A DNA stretch of 23,253 nt from a bacterium UBP2_UBA2255 (GTDB lineage: Bacteria > Edwardsbacteria > AC1 > EtOH8): contig DDXR01000046.1 of assembly GCA_002347565.1 (NCBI GenBank), positions 1 through 23,253 of the forward strand, given 5' to 3'. Shown piece by piece: positions 13,314-22,129 of the stretch (its first letter is position 1; each line of letters opens with the position of its first letter). Under the pieces are notes generated by a model. The model was not told the DNA's origin. It ran no database searches and worked only from the letters and a program-made list of their open reading frames with translations. A program made the translations under genes and the position numbers.

Positions 13314-15926
13314 ATGTTGAAAGCCATCTGGAAAAATTTTGTCACCAGCGGGTTCGGCCCGGAACGGTCCCGCACCTTCCTGCGCCGGGTGAAGTACACC
13401 AACGCCCTGTCGCTGTTCGGCATCGTGTTCCTGTTCGGCTTCGGCGCCACCCGGCTGCTGTCGGGCCAGGCGGTCGTCGGCGCGGTCGACCTGGGGCTGG
13501 GCTTGCTGCTGTGCGCCAACCTGGTCATCCTGCGACGCACCGGCAACGTCGGGCTGTCCAGCTCGTTCGGCACGGTCGGCCTGCTGGGGCTGATCCTGTT
13601 CCTGTACGCCACCGGCGGAGTGGGCGGCACCGGGATTTTCTGGGCCTATTTCTTCCCCGTCACCATCTTCTACCTGTTCGGCCTCCGCGGCGGCCTGAGC
13701 TGGCTGGCCATCCTGTACGCCGGGATATTGCTGCTGGCCCTGCTGGCCCGTGCCGGCGCCGTCGTTCTTTTCTATTCGCTCTCCACCACCCTCCAGATGC
13801 TGGCCAGCCTGCTGCTGGAGTCGGCCATGGTCATGTTCTACGCGAGGGAAATGGAGCGCGAGGAGGGCCTGATCGAGCTCCACAATGAGGAGCTCTCGCG
13901 CTCCAACGCCGCACTCCAGAACGAGATCGCCCAGCGCCAGCGGGCCGAGGAGGAGCTGCTGCGGATATCCAAGGCGGTCCGCAGTTCCAGCGACGCCATG
14001 ATCGTGGCCGGTCCGGACGGCAGGTACATCTTCAGCAACAAGGCGTTCTACGACCTGTTCCACTACACCCTGAGCGACACCAACCGGGCCGGGGGTTACC
14101 AGGCGTTGTACGAGGACCGGTCCGTCGGCCAGCGGGTGCTGGACACGATCAGGGCGGGCGGCTCCTGGCGCGGCGAGGTCCGGATGCGCACCAAGCAGGG
14201 GGCCGGGATCGACGTGTCGCTGCGGGCCGACGCCATCCGGGCCCCGGACGGCGCGATCGTGGGACTGGTGGCCATCCACACCGACATCACGGCCCGCCGG
14301 GAGTCGGAAAGGCTGCAGGCCGCTCTGTACCGCATTTCGGAGCTGGCCAGCGGCACCGCCGACCTGGGGGAGCTGTGCGCCGGCGTGCACCGTGTCGTGG
14401 GGGAGCTGCTGTACGCCGAGAACTTCTACATCGCGCTGTACGACCGCGAGAGCGGGGCGGTCAGCTTTCCCTACTTCGCCGACCAGCGGGACCAGCGGCC
14501 GGAACCCCGGCCCCTGGGCAAGGGGCTGACCGATTACGTGATCCGCACGGGCAGGCCGCTGCTGGTCTCGCCCGATGATCCCGACGTCTACCTGCCGCTG
14601 CGGGCCGCGGGCGAGCTGGAGATCATCGGATCCGAGCCGGTGGACTGGATCGGCGTGCCGCTGATCTGGGAGGGGGCGACCATCGGCGCCCTGGTGGTCC
14701 AGAACTACACCGAGGCCCTGCGGGTCGACGAGCGGGAGCAGGGAATCCTGGCCTTCGTCTCGCAGCACATCGCCGGAGCCATCGTCCGCAAGCAGGCGAT
14801 GGACCTGCTGCGGGCCAGCGAGGAAAACTTCCGGCGGGTGATCTCGTCCATCAGCGACCACATCTACATGACCGAGTTCGACGCCGCCGGCAGCCCGGTC
14901 AACGCCTACCTGTCGCCCAACGTGGCCGGGCTGACCGGATACCCGCCGGACCGGTTCCAGGCCGACTGGGGTTTCTGGCCGAACACCGTCATCCATCCCG
15001 ACGACCGAGCGGCGGCCGCCGCCCAGGTGTCGCGGTTCCTCAAGGGCCATGACAGCGAGATGGAGTACCGGATCGTCCGCGCCGACGGCTCGGTGACCTG
15101 GGTGCGGGACTGCGGGCGCGTCTCCGTGGACGCGGCGGGCCGGATCACCGTGTTCGGGGCCATCAGCGACATCTCGCAGAGCAAGTACTACGAGGAGGTC
15201 CGCGAGGCGCTGCTGGCCGACCTCAAGCGGGCCAACGCCGAGCTGGCCGACTTCGCCTACATCGTCTCCCACGACCTCAAGGCGCCGCTGCGGGCCATCT
15301 CCTCGCTGGCCGGCTGGCTGGCCGAGGACTACGCCGACAAGCTGGACGACCGGGGCCGGGAGCAGATCGCCCTGCTGCTGAAGCGCACCAAGCGGATGCA
15401 CAACCTGATCGAGGGGATCCTGGCGTACTCGCGGCTGGGCCGGACCCGGCGGGTGCTGGTCCGGGTCGACGCCCACGAGGCGGCCGGCCAGGTGATCGAG
15501 GCCCTGGCCCCGCCGCCGGAGATCGCGGTGCGGATCGATGGCCGGCTGCCGGCCATCGTCTACGACCGGACGCACTTCGAGCAGCTGGTGCAAAACTTGT
15601 GCTCCAACGCCATCAAGCACCTGGGAAAGCCAGCGGGCCAGGTGACCGTTTCCTGCGCCGAGCACCCCGGTTCCTGGGAGTTCTGCGTGCGAGACGACGG
15701 GGCCGGGATCGACCCCATGCATTTCGACCGGATCTTCAAGATCTTCCAGACCCTCAAGCCCCGCGACGAGGTCGAGTCCACCGGTATCGGCCTGACCATC
15801 GTCAAGAAGACCGTCGAATTATACGGCGGCGCGGTGCGCGTCGAGTCGGCGCCCGGCCGCGGGGCCGCCTTCTTCTTCACCGTGCCCAAGGGGCTGCCAC
15901 CGGATGAGGGCGGTTCGCCCACCTGA
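13314..15926 (+). CDS. Membrane sensor histidine kinase (6TM-PAS-GAF-PAS-HisKA-HATPase)
   Basis: This is an 870-residue inner-membrane kinase. About six hydrophobic helices span residues 30-175, with almost no periplasmic loops. Then follow a coiled coil (EELSRSNAALQNEIAQRQRA), PAS1 (about 215-330), GAF (335-495) and PAS2 (500-625). The H-box is DFAYIVSHDLKAPLRAI with phospho-acceptor His653. N-box QNLCSNAIKH and G-boxes DDGAGID and STGIGLTIVKK complete the ATPase domain. The kinase core is of the kind that pairs with Rcp1-like regulators, and one is encoded at 16983. GTG 13305 is an alternative start; neither has a clear ribosome site, and coupling to the gene ending at 13303 is likely. The signal is unknown. 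Confidence 0.93.
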   Translation: MLKAIWKNFVTSGFGPERSRTFLRRVKYTNALSLFGIVFLFGFGATRLLSGQAVVGAVDLGLGLLLCANLVILRRTGNVGLSSSFGTVGLLGLILFLYATGGVGGTGIFWAYFFPVTIFYLFGLRGGLSWLAILYAGILLLALLARAGAVVLFYSLSTTLQMLASLLLESAMVMFYAREMEREEGLIELHNEELSRSNAALQNEIAQRQRAEEELLRISKAVRSSSDAMIVAGPDGRYIFSNKAFYDLFHYTLSDTNRAGGYQALYEDRSVGQRVLDTIRAGGSWRGEVRMRTKQGAGIDVSLRADAIRAPDGAIVGLVAIHTDITARRESERLQAALYRISELASGTADLGELCAGVHRVVGELLYAENFYIALYDRESGAVSFPYFADQRDQRPEPRPLGKGLTDYVIRTGRPLLVSPDDPDVYLPLRAAGELEIIGSEPVDWIGVPLIWEGATIGALVVQNYTEALRVDEREQGILAFVSQHIAGAIVRKQAMDLLRASEENFRRVISSISDHIYMTEFDAAGSPVNAYLSPNVAGLTGYPPDRFQADWGFWPNTVIHPDDRAAAAAQVSRFLKGHDSEMEYRIVRADGSVTWVRDCGRVSVDAAGRITVFGAISDISQSKYYEEVREALLADLKRANAELADFAYIVSHDLKAPLRAISSLAGWLAEDYADKLDDRGREQIALLLKRTKRMHNLIEGILAYSRLGRTRRVLVRVDAHEAAGQVIEALAPPPEIAVRIDGRLPAIVYDRTHFEQLVQNLCSNAIKHLGKPAGQVTVSCAEHPGSWEFCVRDDGAGIDPMHFDRIFKIFQTLKPRDEVESTGIGLTIVKKTVELYGGAVRVESAPGRGAAFFFTVPKGLPPDEGGSPT

Positions 15927-16968
15927 CTATCGCGCGGTGATCGGCGCGCTGCTGTCGCGAAGCGCCGTCCGGGAACTGACCGGCGACGCGGCGGGAGCGT
16001 TCGCTGACGCGAAGAAGGGGTTGCGCCTCGCGCGGGCAGCGGCCGAACCGCTGTCCGAGGCCGATAGCCTGGCGTTGCTAAGCGAGCTGTTCAGCGCAAC
16101 CGGTCGGTATGGCGATGTGCTGCAGGCGTCATCGGACGCGCTGGAGCGCTACCAGGCTGCCGGAAACCTCCGGGGGTGCTCGACTTGCATTAACAATATC
16201 GGCGCCGCCCTCGACGCCCAGGGTCAGCACGCAGGGGCGCTCCAGCAGTACCAACGGTCGCTGGAGATCGACATCAGGATAGGCGATCGCAGCGGTCAGG
16301 CGTACAGCCTGAACAATATCGGCAACATCCACACCGGCCGGGGAGACCACCGGATCGCCCTCGGGTTGTACACAGAATCCCTGCAGATCAGGAAGGAAAT
16401 CGGCGACATCGCGGGCCAGGCGCGCTGCCTGAACAACATCGGCGCCTGCCACGACTGCTTGGGCGACCCGGACGAAGCCATGCGCTGCTATCAGGAGTCG
16501 TACCGGATCAAACGCCGCATCGGCGACCGGCGCGGCCAAGCGCTCAGTCTGAACAACATCGGCCTTCTCCACCGGCTGCGGGGCGAGCAGGGAGAGGCCC
16601 TGCGCTGCTACCGGGAGTCGTTGGCCATCCGCGAGGCCGTCGGCGACCGGCGCGGCCAGGCCGAGAGCCACAACAACATCGGCGTTCTGCTGGCCCGCCG
16701 CAACGCACCAGGCGAGGCGCTCGAACACTACCGCCGGTCGTTGGGACTCTACGAGCTCATCGGCGACCCGCGGGGCCAGGCCCATGTCCGGCAGAACTCA
16801 GCGGACGCCCTGCTGGCGTTGGGGGAAGTCACGGCCGCGCGGGCGGAGCTCGACCGGGCCCGCGCGCTGGCAGAAACCCACGGCTGTGGTGAAACCCTGC
16901 GCCGCATCGCGCGAACCGAGACCGAGCTGGCGCGGCGCCCGGACGGCAGGGCTGCTGCCGATCGCTGA
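15904..16968 (+). CDS. Tetratricopeptide-repeat protein with exact 40-residue units
   Basis: This 354-residue soluble protein is made of helical hairpins. From about residue 75 there are six consecutive 40-residue units of the form A-LNNIG-x4-G-x3-A-xxYxxSLxIR-xIGD-xxGQ. These resemble the NNIG repeats seen in LGN/Pins and in many bacterial signalling proteins. Such domains bind peptides or partner proteins. The ATG overlaps the last 23 bases of the kinase gene, so translation is coupled. The response regulator starts 14 bases after its stop. The position between a kinase and its likely regulator suggests a scaffold or modulator, which is inference. There is no signal peptide or membrane segment. 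Confidence 0.88.
   Translation: MRAVRPPDYRAVIGALLSRSAVRELTGDAAGAFADAKKGLRLARAAAEPLSEADSLALLSELFSATGRYGDVLQASSDALERYQAAGNLRGCSTCINNIGAALDAQGQHAGALQQYQRSLEIDIRIGDRSGQAYSLNNIGNIHTGRGDHRIALGLYTESLQIRKEIGDIAGQARCLNNIGACHDCLGDPDEAMRCYQESYRIKRRIGDRRGQALSLNNIGLLHRLRGEQGEALRCYRESLAIREAVGDRRGQAESHNNIGVLLARRNAPGEALEHYRRSLGLYELIGDPRGQAHVRQNSADALLALGEVTAARAELDRARALAETHGCGETLRRIARTETELARRPDGRAAADR
16192..16800 (+). repeat. 120-base tandem repeat inside the TPR gene
   Basis: The string AACAAYATC ends at 16200, 16320, 16440, 16560 and 16680, exactly 120 bases apart. A degenerate sixth unit (CAGAACTCA) ends at 16800. The DNA between anchors is also similar, including GGCGACCGG and CGCGGCCAG words. Confidence 0.9.
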
Positions 16969-16982
16969 ACGAAAGGAGCACC

Positions 16983-17414
16983 ATGCGGAACAACATCCCC
17001 ATCCTGCTGGTCGAGGACGACCAGGTCGACGTGATGACCGTCCAGCGGGCCTTCAAGCGCAACAACATCATCAACCCGCTGCACGTGGTGGCCAACGGCC
17101 GGGAGGCGCTGGAATGCCTGCGCCACCAGGGCGCCTTCGCCGATCCTGCGGCCTACCCCACGCCCGGCATCATCCTGATGGACATCAACATGCCGGTGAT
17201 GAACGGCATCGAGTGCCTGAAGGAGCTGAAGGCCGACCCGGCGCTCCGGCAGATCCCGGTGATCATGCTGACCACCTCCAAGGAGGAGTGCGACCGCGTC
17301 GAGAGCTTCCGGCTGTCGGTGGCGGGGTACATCATCAAGCCGGTGGAGTTCGAGAAGTTCGTGGAGGCCGTCAAGGTGCTCAACCTGTACTGGACCCTCA
17401 GCGAGCTGCCATAG
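16983..17414 (+). CDS. Rcp1-like single-domain response regulator
   Basis: This is a 143-residue receiver domain with no output domain. The acidic pocket is Glu11-Asp12-Asp13, the phosphorylation site is Asp67 in ILMDINMP, the switch is Thr97 and the conserved Lys is Lys119 in IIKPVEF. The long insertion before the phospho-site (GAFADPAAYPTPG) and the overall layout match the Rcp1 family, first known as partners of the cyanobacterial phytochrome Cph1. AAGGAG lies seven bases before the ATG. It is most likely phosphorylated by the kinase two genes upstream and acts by protein contact, not by DNA binding. Confidence 0.92.
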   Translation: MRNNIPILLVEDDQVDVMTVQRAFKRNNIINPLHVVANGREALECLRHQGAFADPAAYPTPGIILMDINMPVMNGIECLKELKADPALRQIPVIMLTTSKEECDRVESFRLSVAGYIIKPVEFEKFVEAVKVLNLYWTLSELP

Positions 17415-17455
17415 CACGTTTGCCGTTGATCGTTCAACGCTGAACGGAGGTGACC

Positions 17456-18841
17456 ATGGCCGGTGATCGCATCAAGATCCTGCTGCTGGACGACGACGAG
17501 GTCGACCGGCTGGCCATCCAGCGCTTCGTCCAGCGGGAGAACCTGCCGTACCAGTTCGACCTGGCGACGTCGATCGTCGAGGCCAGGGAGCGCCTGCGCC
17601 GGGGCAGCTACGACCTGGTGCTGCTGGACTATAACCTGCCCGACGGCACCGGCCTGGAAGTGCTGACCGACGTCCGCGACATGCCGGCGATCTTCATCAC
17701 CGGCAGCGGCGACGAGAAGGTGGCCGCCAACGCCATGCGCCAGGGCGCCTACGACTACCTGATCAAGGACCCCGAGCGCAACTACCTGATCGTCCTGCCG
17801 GCCACCATCAACAGCGTGCTGGAGCGCAAGCGGGCGGAGCAGGCCCTGGTGGAGAGCGAGGTCAAGCACCGGCTGCTGCTCAACAGCATTCAGACGCCGA
17901 CCCTGGCCCTCAAGGACGACCTGACGGTCTTCTACTGCAACGACGCCTACGCCGACCTGGTGGGCAGGACCATCGGCGAGATGGAGGGCCGGCGGCTGCT
18001 GGACGTCTTCCCCAAGCTGGAGCGGTCCAAGACCCTGGCCGCATACCGCGAGGCGCTGGAAACCGGCGAGACCCAGCTGGTCGACGGCTCCTTCGGCGAC
18101 CGCCACTTCCACTCCCGCATTTTCCGCACGCCCTGGGGCGTGCTGGCCATCGCCGAGGACATCACCGAGCGCAAGCGGGCCCAGGAGGCGCTGGTGCGCT
18201 ACAACGAGGAGCTGGAGCGCCGGGTGGCTGAGCGCACCGCCGACCTGGCCCGGGCCAAGGACGAGCTGGAGCGCAGCTACAACGACACCATCCAGGCCGT
18301 GATCGCGGCCATGGACGCCAAGGACAGTTACACCCGCGGCCACTCCCAGGAGGTGCGCCGGATCGCGCTGGCGATCGGCGCCCGCACCGGGCTGGCCGGT
18401 CCCAAGCTCAAGCAGCTGGAGTACGCCGCCCTGCTCCACGACATCGGGAAGATCGGCATCAGCGACCTGCTGCTGACCAAGCGCTCGGGCCTCACCGGAG
18501 ACGAGTATGCCGAGGTCAAGCAGCACGCCGTGATCGGCAGCCGCCTGGTCGGGCAGGTGGAGCTGCTGAGGGATGTCGGGCACATCATCGCCGCCCACCA
18601 CGAGAACTGGGACGGCACGGGCTACCCACAGGGGCTGGCCGGCAACGCCATCCCGATCGAGGCGCGCATCATTGCGATCGCCGACTCCTACGAGGCGATG
18701 ACCGCCGACCGGCCCTACCGCAAGGCCTTCGACCACGCCGAGGCCCTCGAGCGGCTGCGGCAGTCGGCGGGCAGCCAGTTCGACCCGTTCCTGGTCGATC
18801 TGTTCACCGCCATGCCTGCGCATGAGCTGCATACGGCCTGA
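17456..18841 (+). CDS. Response regulator with PAS and HD-GYP domains
   Basis: This is a 461-residue cytoplasmic regulator predicted to hydrolyse cyclic-di-GMP. The receiver (1-125) has Asp12-14, phospho-site Asp58 in LLDYNLPDG, Thr82 and Lys104. PAS lies at about 130-240, a coiled coil at 243-275, and HD-GYP from about 278. Metal and signature residues are present: HS at 296, HDIGK (His328, Asp329, Lys332), His357, HHENWDGTGYP (381-391) and Asp410. ATG 17456 is chosen because GGAGG lies five bases upstream; GTG 17450 is inside that site. It lies 41 bases after the Rcp1-like gene. No GGDEF cyclase is nearby. Confidence 0.93.
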   Translation: MAGDRIKILLLDDDEVDRLAIQRFVQRENLPYQFDLATSIVEARERLRRGSYDLVLLDYNLPDGTGLEVLTDVRDMPAIFITGSGDEKVAANAMRQGAYDYLIKDPERNYLIVLPATINSVLERKRAEQALVESEVKHRLLLNSIQTPTLALKDDLTVFYCNDAYADLVGRTIGEMEGRRLLDVFPKLERSKTLAAYREALETGETQLVDGSFGDRHFHSRIFRTPWGVLAIAEDITERKRAQEALVRYNEELERRVAERTADLARAKDELERSYNDTIQAVIAAMDAKDSYTRGHSQEVRRIALAIGARTGLAGPKLKQLEYAALLHDIGKIGISDLLLTKRSGLTGDEYAEVKQHAVIGSRLVGQVELLRDVGHIIAAHHENWDGTGYPQGLAGNAIPIEARIIAIADSYEAMTADRPYRKAFDHAEALERLRQSAGSQFDPFLVDLFTAMPAHELHTA

Positions 18842-18851
18842 CGGAGCGGCC

Positions 18852-21251
18852 ATGAACACGGGAACGGTCACACCACTGCTGATGCTCCTGCCCGCGATCG
18901 CGTCATCCCTGTTGCTGGCGCTGCCCGGCCCCGGGACCTGCGAACCGCCCCTGCCCAGGGACAGCCTGGCGGTCGGGATCTACCAGAACAGTCCCAAGGT
19001 GTTCTGGAACGGCGACGGCCGGCCCCAGGGCCTGTTCGTGGACCTGGTCGACGCCATCGCCCGTGACGAGGGCTGGCACGTCGAATACGTCCGCGGCACC
19101 TGGAACGAGAACCTGGAACGGCTGGAGCGCGGCCAGCTGGATCTCGTCCTCGACGTCACCCACTCCGACGAGCGGGCCGCCCGGTTCGAATTCAACACGA
19201 TACCGGTGATCGAATCCTGGCTGCAGGCCTTCTCGTTGCGGGACACCAGAATTGACCGCGTCCGCGACCTGAACGGCAAGCGGATCGCCATCCTCAAGGG
19301 CGCGGTTCAGGAGGAGTACTTCTCCCGGGAGATCAGGGAAAGGTTCGACATCGATTACACCCTGCTGACGTACCCAGACTACCCGGCGACGGCCGAGGCC
19401 CTGCGCCGCGGACGGGCCGATGTGCTGATCGCCACCAGGTTCTTCTACTTCTCGGACCTGCGGGGCGGGGACATCGTGCCCCGGCCGATCGTGCTCCGCC
19501 CCTCGCCGGTATACTTCGCATTCCCCAGGGGGCGCGGCGGCGACCTGATCGCCACCATCGACCAGCACCTTTCCGCCATGAAGAACAACCCCGGCTCGGT
19601 GTACTACCGCTCGCTGTACCGCTGGCTGGGCGAGCGGCCGCGCCGGGTCGTCCCGCTGTTCATCAAGTGGCTGATCGCGGCCGCGCTGGGCCTGCTGCTG
19701 CTGGTCGCAGTATTCGCCGTCGTCCTCAAGCGGGAGGTGAACGCCAAGACCTCGGATTTTCGGGCCTCCGAGGAAAAATACCGGCAGATCTACGAAGGGA
19801 TCGCCGAGGGCATTTACCGTTCCACGCCGGACGGCCGGGTGCTGATGGCCAACCCGGCCCTGGTGCGGCTGCTGGGGTACGACACCCTGGACGAGCTGAT
19901 GGCGATCGACATCAGCCTCGAGGGTTTCGTCAACGCCGCGGTGCGCGACGAGTTCCAGCGGCGGATGGAGCGCGATGGCGAGATCCGGGACTACGTCAAT
20001 ACCTGGCGCCGACGCGACGGCAGCGAGCTGGTGGTGCGGGAGAACGCGCGGGCGGTGCGGAACGCCGGGGGCGCGATCGAGTACTACGAGGGCACGGTCG
20101 AGGACATCACCGCGCACGTCCGGGCCGACCTGGCGCTGCTGGACGAGAAGAACAAGCTGGCGCAGCTGTTCGACATCAGCCTGACCGTGGCCCGCGCCGG
20201 GACAGTGCAGGAGATGCTGGATCGCACGGTCCGCGGCCTGGGAGAGCTGCGGCTGTTCGCCCGCGTCGTGATGATCATCCGGGACCAGTACGGCCGCACC
20301 GAGCAGTTGTCCCACGCCGGGCTCGGCCAGGACGACCTGGCGCTGGTCCGAGACGCGCCCCCCCTGCCACCCCACCTGCTGGGGACGCTGCTCGACCAGC
20401 AGCACCGCATCGCCAACTCGTACTACCTGCCGTTCGATCAGCGCCGGACGCGGCAGCTGCTGACGCTGACCCCGCCGGCCACCCCGCCGGCCGCGGGCGA
20501 CTGGCGCCCCGGCGACTGCCTGGTGGTGCCGCTGACCGCCAAGAGCGGCATGATCGGCTACCTGGCGCTGCTCGATCCCGCTGACGGCAGGGTCCCCTCG
20601 CTGGAGACGGTGCGGCTGCTGGAGCTCTACGCCAACCAGGCGGCCACGGCCGTCGACAACCTGCGGCTGTACGCCGACCTCGAGGCCAGCTACTACGACA
20701 CGCTGCTGGCGTTCGTCGCCGCGATGGAGGCCAAGGACCCCTACACCAAGGGCCATTCCGAGAACGTCCAGCGCTACGCCGTCGCGCTGGCCCGCCACCT
20801 GGGCCTGCCGGACGACCGGGTCAAGCTGGTCGACGACAGCGCCCTGCTCCACGACATCGGCAAGCTGGGCGTCAAGGAGAGCATCCTGACCAAGCCGGCC
20901 TCGCTCTCCGAGGCCGAGTTCGCCGAGGTCAAGCAGCACCCGCTCACCGGCAGCCAGATGGTGTCCCGCATCGAGAACCTGGCGAACAGCGCGCCGATCA
21001 TCCGCGCCCACCACGAGTACTACGGCGGCGGCGGCTACCCCGGCGAGATGCAGGGGGGACAGATCCCGCTGGAGGCGCGGATCATCGCGGTGGCGGACGC
21101 CTACGAGGCCATGACCTCGGACCGCCCCTACCGCAAGGCCTTCAGCCGCGCGGAGGCCTTGCGCCGCCTGCGCGATGCCGCCGGGGGCCAGTTCGACAAG
21201 TCAATCGTGGACGCCTTCGCCGAACTCGCCCACCGGCTGCACGGCCAATGA
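18852..21251 (+). CDS. Periplasmic-binding-domain receptor with PAS, GAF and HD-GYP output
   Basis: This is a 799-residue transmembrane receptor. The signal peptide is about 1-30. A family 3 solute-binding domain (about 35-255; e.g. LAVGIYQNSPKVFWNGDGRP, GQLDLVLDVTHSDERA) lies in the periplasm, followed by one membrane helix (268-292). The cytoplasmic part has PAS (306-425), GAF (433-600) and HD-GYP (617-795) with HDIGK at His667-Asp668. The signature loop reads HHEYYGGGGYP, with Gly where Asp is usual. It probably adjusts cyclic-di-GMP in response to an amino-acid-like ligand. GGAG precedes ATG 18852; the in-frame start at 18822 overlaps the previous gene. The HD-GYP part is a close paralogue of the upstream protein's. 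Confidence 0.92.
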   Translation: MNTGTVTPLLMLLPAIASSLLLALPGPGTCEPPLPRDSLAVGIYQNSPKVFWNGDGRPQGLFVDLVDAIARDEGWHVEYVRGTWNENLERLERGQLDLVLDVTHSDERAARFEFNTIPVIESWLQAFSLRDTRIDRVRDLNGKRIAILKGAVQEEYFSREIRERFDIDYTLLTYPDYPATAEALRRGRADVLIATRFFYFSDLRGGDIVPRPIVLRPSPVYFAFPRGRGGDLIATIDQHLSAMKNNPGSVYYRSLYRWLGERPRRVVPLFIKWLIAAALGLLLLVAVFAVVLKREVNAKTSDFRASEEKYRQIYEGIAEGIYRSTPDGRVLMANPALVRLLGYDTLDELMAIDISLEGFVNAAVRDEFQRRMERDGEIRDYVNTWRRRDGSELVVRENARAVRNAGGAIEYYEGTVEDITAHVRADLALLDEKNKLAQLFDISLTVARAGTVQEMLDRTVRGLGELRLFARVVMIIRDQYGRTEQLSHAGLGQDDLALVRDAPPLPPHLLGTLLDQQHRIANSYYLPFDQRRTRQLLTLTPPATPPAAGDWRPGDCLVVPLTAKSGMIGYLALLDPADGRVPSLETVRLLELYANQAATAVDNLRLYADLEASYYDTLLAFVAAMEAKDPYTKGHSENVQRYAVALARHLGLPDDRVKLVDDSALLHDIGKLGVKESILTKPASLSEAEFAEVKQHPLTGSQMVSRIENLANSAPIIRAHHEYYGGGGYPGEMQGGQIPLEARIIAVADAYEAMTSDRPYRKAFSRAEALRRLRDAAGGQFDKSIVDAFAELAHRLHGQ

Positions 21252-21308
21252 ACCGGCGGCCGTCGCAGATCAGCGCACCGCATCAATACAATAAAAACGG
21301 AGCGTCCG

Positions 21309-21779
21309 ATGAAGAGAACGACCATCTGCGCGCTGGCCCTGCTGGCGCTGTTGGCCGCGGCCCCGGGCACCGCCGGCGCCGCCCGTTTCGGGATGGGCCT
21401 GGTGGTGGGCGACCCCACCGGCATCGACTGGAAGCTGTGGACCACCCGCCGCACGGCGCTGGACGGCTGCGTGGGCTGGGCGTTCGGCGACGCCGGGTTC
21501 TCCCGCATCACCGTGGACTACCTGTGGCACAGCCCGCTGCGGATCGACACCGGCCGGCTGTGGTTCCACTACGGCATCGGCGGCTCGATGTGGCTGGGCC
21601 ACCGCTACCGCCGCACCATCGAAAGCTCCGGCCTGGGCGTGCGCGGCGTGTTCGGGCTGGAGCGCCAGTTCCCTCGCTCGCCGTTTTCCCTCTACGGCGA
21701 GGTCGCGCCCACCATGAACGTCACGCCGGTCGGCTGGTTCGACCTGCAGGGCGGCGTGGGGTTCCGGTTCTATTTCTGA
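21309..21779 (+). CDS. Small secreted outer-membrane beta-barrel-like protein
   Basis: This is a 156-residue protein with a clear Sec signal peptide (MKRTTICALALLALLAAAPG, cut near AGAA at 22-25). The mature part of about 130 residues shows alternating polar/aromatic strands (RFGMGLVVGDPTGIDWKLW, FGDAGFSRITVDYLWHS) and ends GGVGFRFYF. A terminal Phe is the classic signal for outer-membrane barrel insertion. The size fits an eight-stranded barrel. GGAG lies seven bases before the ATG. It is followed by a terminator. Its function is unknown; it may share the transcript of the signalling operon, whose last gene ends 57 bases upstream. Confidence 0.85.
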   Translation: MKRTTICALALLALLAAAPGTAGAARFGMGLVVGDPTGIDWKLWTTRRTALDGCVGWAFGDAGFSRITVDYLWHSPLRIDTGRLWFHYGIGGSMWLGHRYRRTIESSGLGVRGVFGLERQFPRSPFSLYGEVAPTMNVTPVGWFDLQGGVGFRFYF

Positions 21780-21821
21780 CACTCACGGCCCTTCGTCAGT
21801 GCCGGCGATCGACAACGGAAG

Positions 21822-21846
21822 AAGCCCCGCACAACGCGGGGCTTTT
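21822..21846 (+). terminator. Rho-independent terminator after the beta-barrel gene
   Basis: AAGCCCCGC, loop ACAAC, GCGGGGCTT then TT. This nine-pair stem ends in a T4 run on the plus strand. It is similar in sequence to the hairpin at 23128-23150. Confidence 0.88.
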
Positions 21847-21865
21847 CACTTGGCCCAACAGAACG

Positions 21866-21951
21866 TTATTCGACCCTGATGTCCGAGATCGTGGTCTCGA
21901 TCCTGATCCGGCCCGAGGAGATGATGGCGTTCCAGCGGGCCATCTGCCGAC
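21866..21951 (-). pseudogene. Duplicated 3' end of a minus-strand gene (remnant)
   Basis: On the minus strand this encodes MARWNAIISSGRIRIETTIS and then DIRVE with a TAA at 21866-21868. It nearly repeats the last codons of the gene entering from the right edge. Upstream of about 21951 the frame stays open but encodes unconvincing sequence that runs into the 5' end of the gene at 22130. So this is a broken tail and not a gene. Protein family not recognised. Confidence 0.6.
21870..21941. repeat. 72-base direct repeat, left copy
   Basis: Matches 23177-23248 with a single visible difference. Each copy lies beside a GC-rich hairpin with the core AGCCCCGC/GCGGGGCT. Together they bracket the AT-rich metallopeptidase gene. 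Confidence 0.9.
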
Positions 21952-22129
21952 GGTAATGGGCGGTAGCCGATAGCAGTGCGCTGCGACCCGGTGCTGATCG
22001 AACATCTGAATCGGATGAAGCCACAATGCACGCTTCGCTGGCCCGGCAGTTAGCCGCAATCATATGCTGCCTGAAACTTTTGACCACATAGTACGTAATA
22101 TGAATACAACAAAAGAGGGTTGAACGCAT
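21952..22129. other. Non-coding stretch with a GTTAGCC boundary motif
   Basis: No gene is seen. GTTAGCC occurs at 22049-22055, the kind of core at which integron cassettes join. AT content rises sharply just after it, toward the gene at 22130. I could not find a matching left arm for a complete attC here. Confidence 0.35.

Noticed and set aside
13296..15722. Minus-strand open frame of about 800 codons opposite the histidine kinase
   Set aside because: Low-complexity shadow of a well-supported kinase; no recognisable motif.
18903..21014. Minus-strand open frame of about 700 codons opposite the HD-GYP receptor
   Set aside because: Shadow frame; the plus strand holds a complete domain series.
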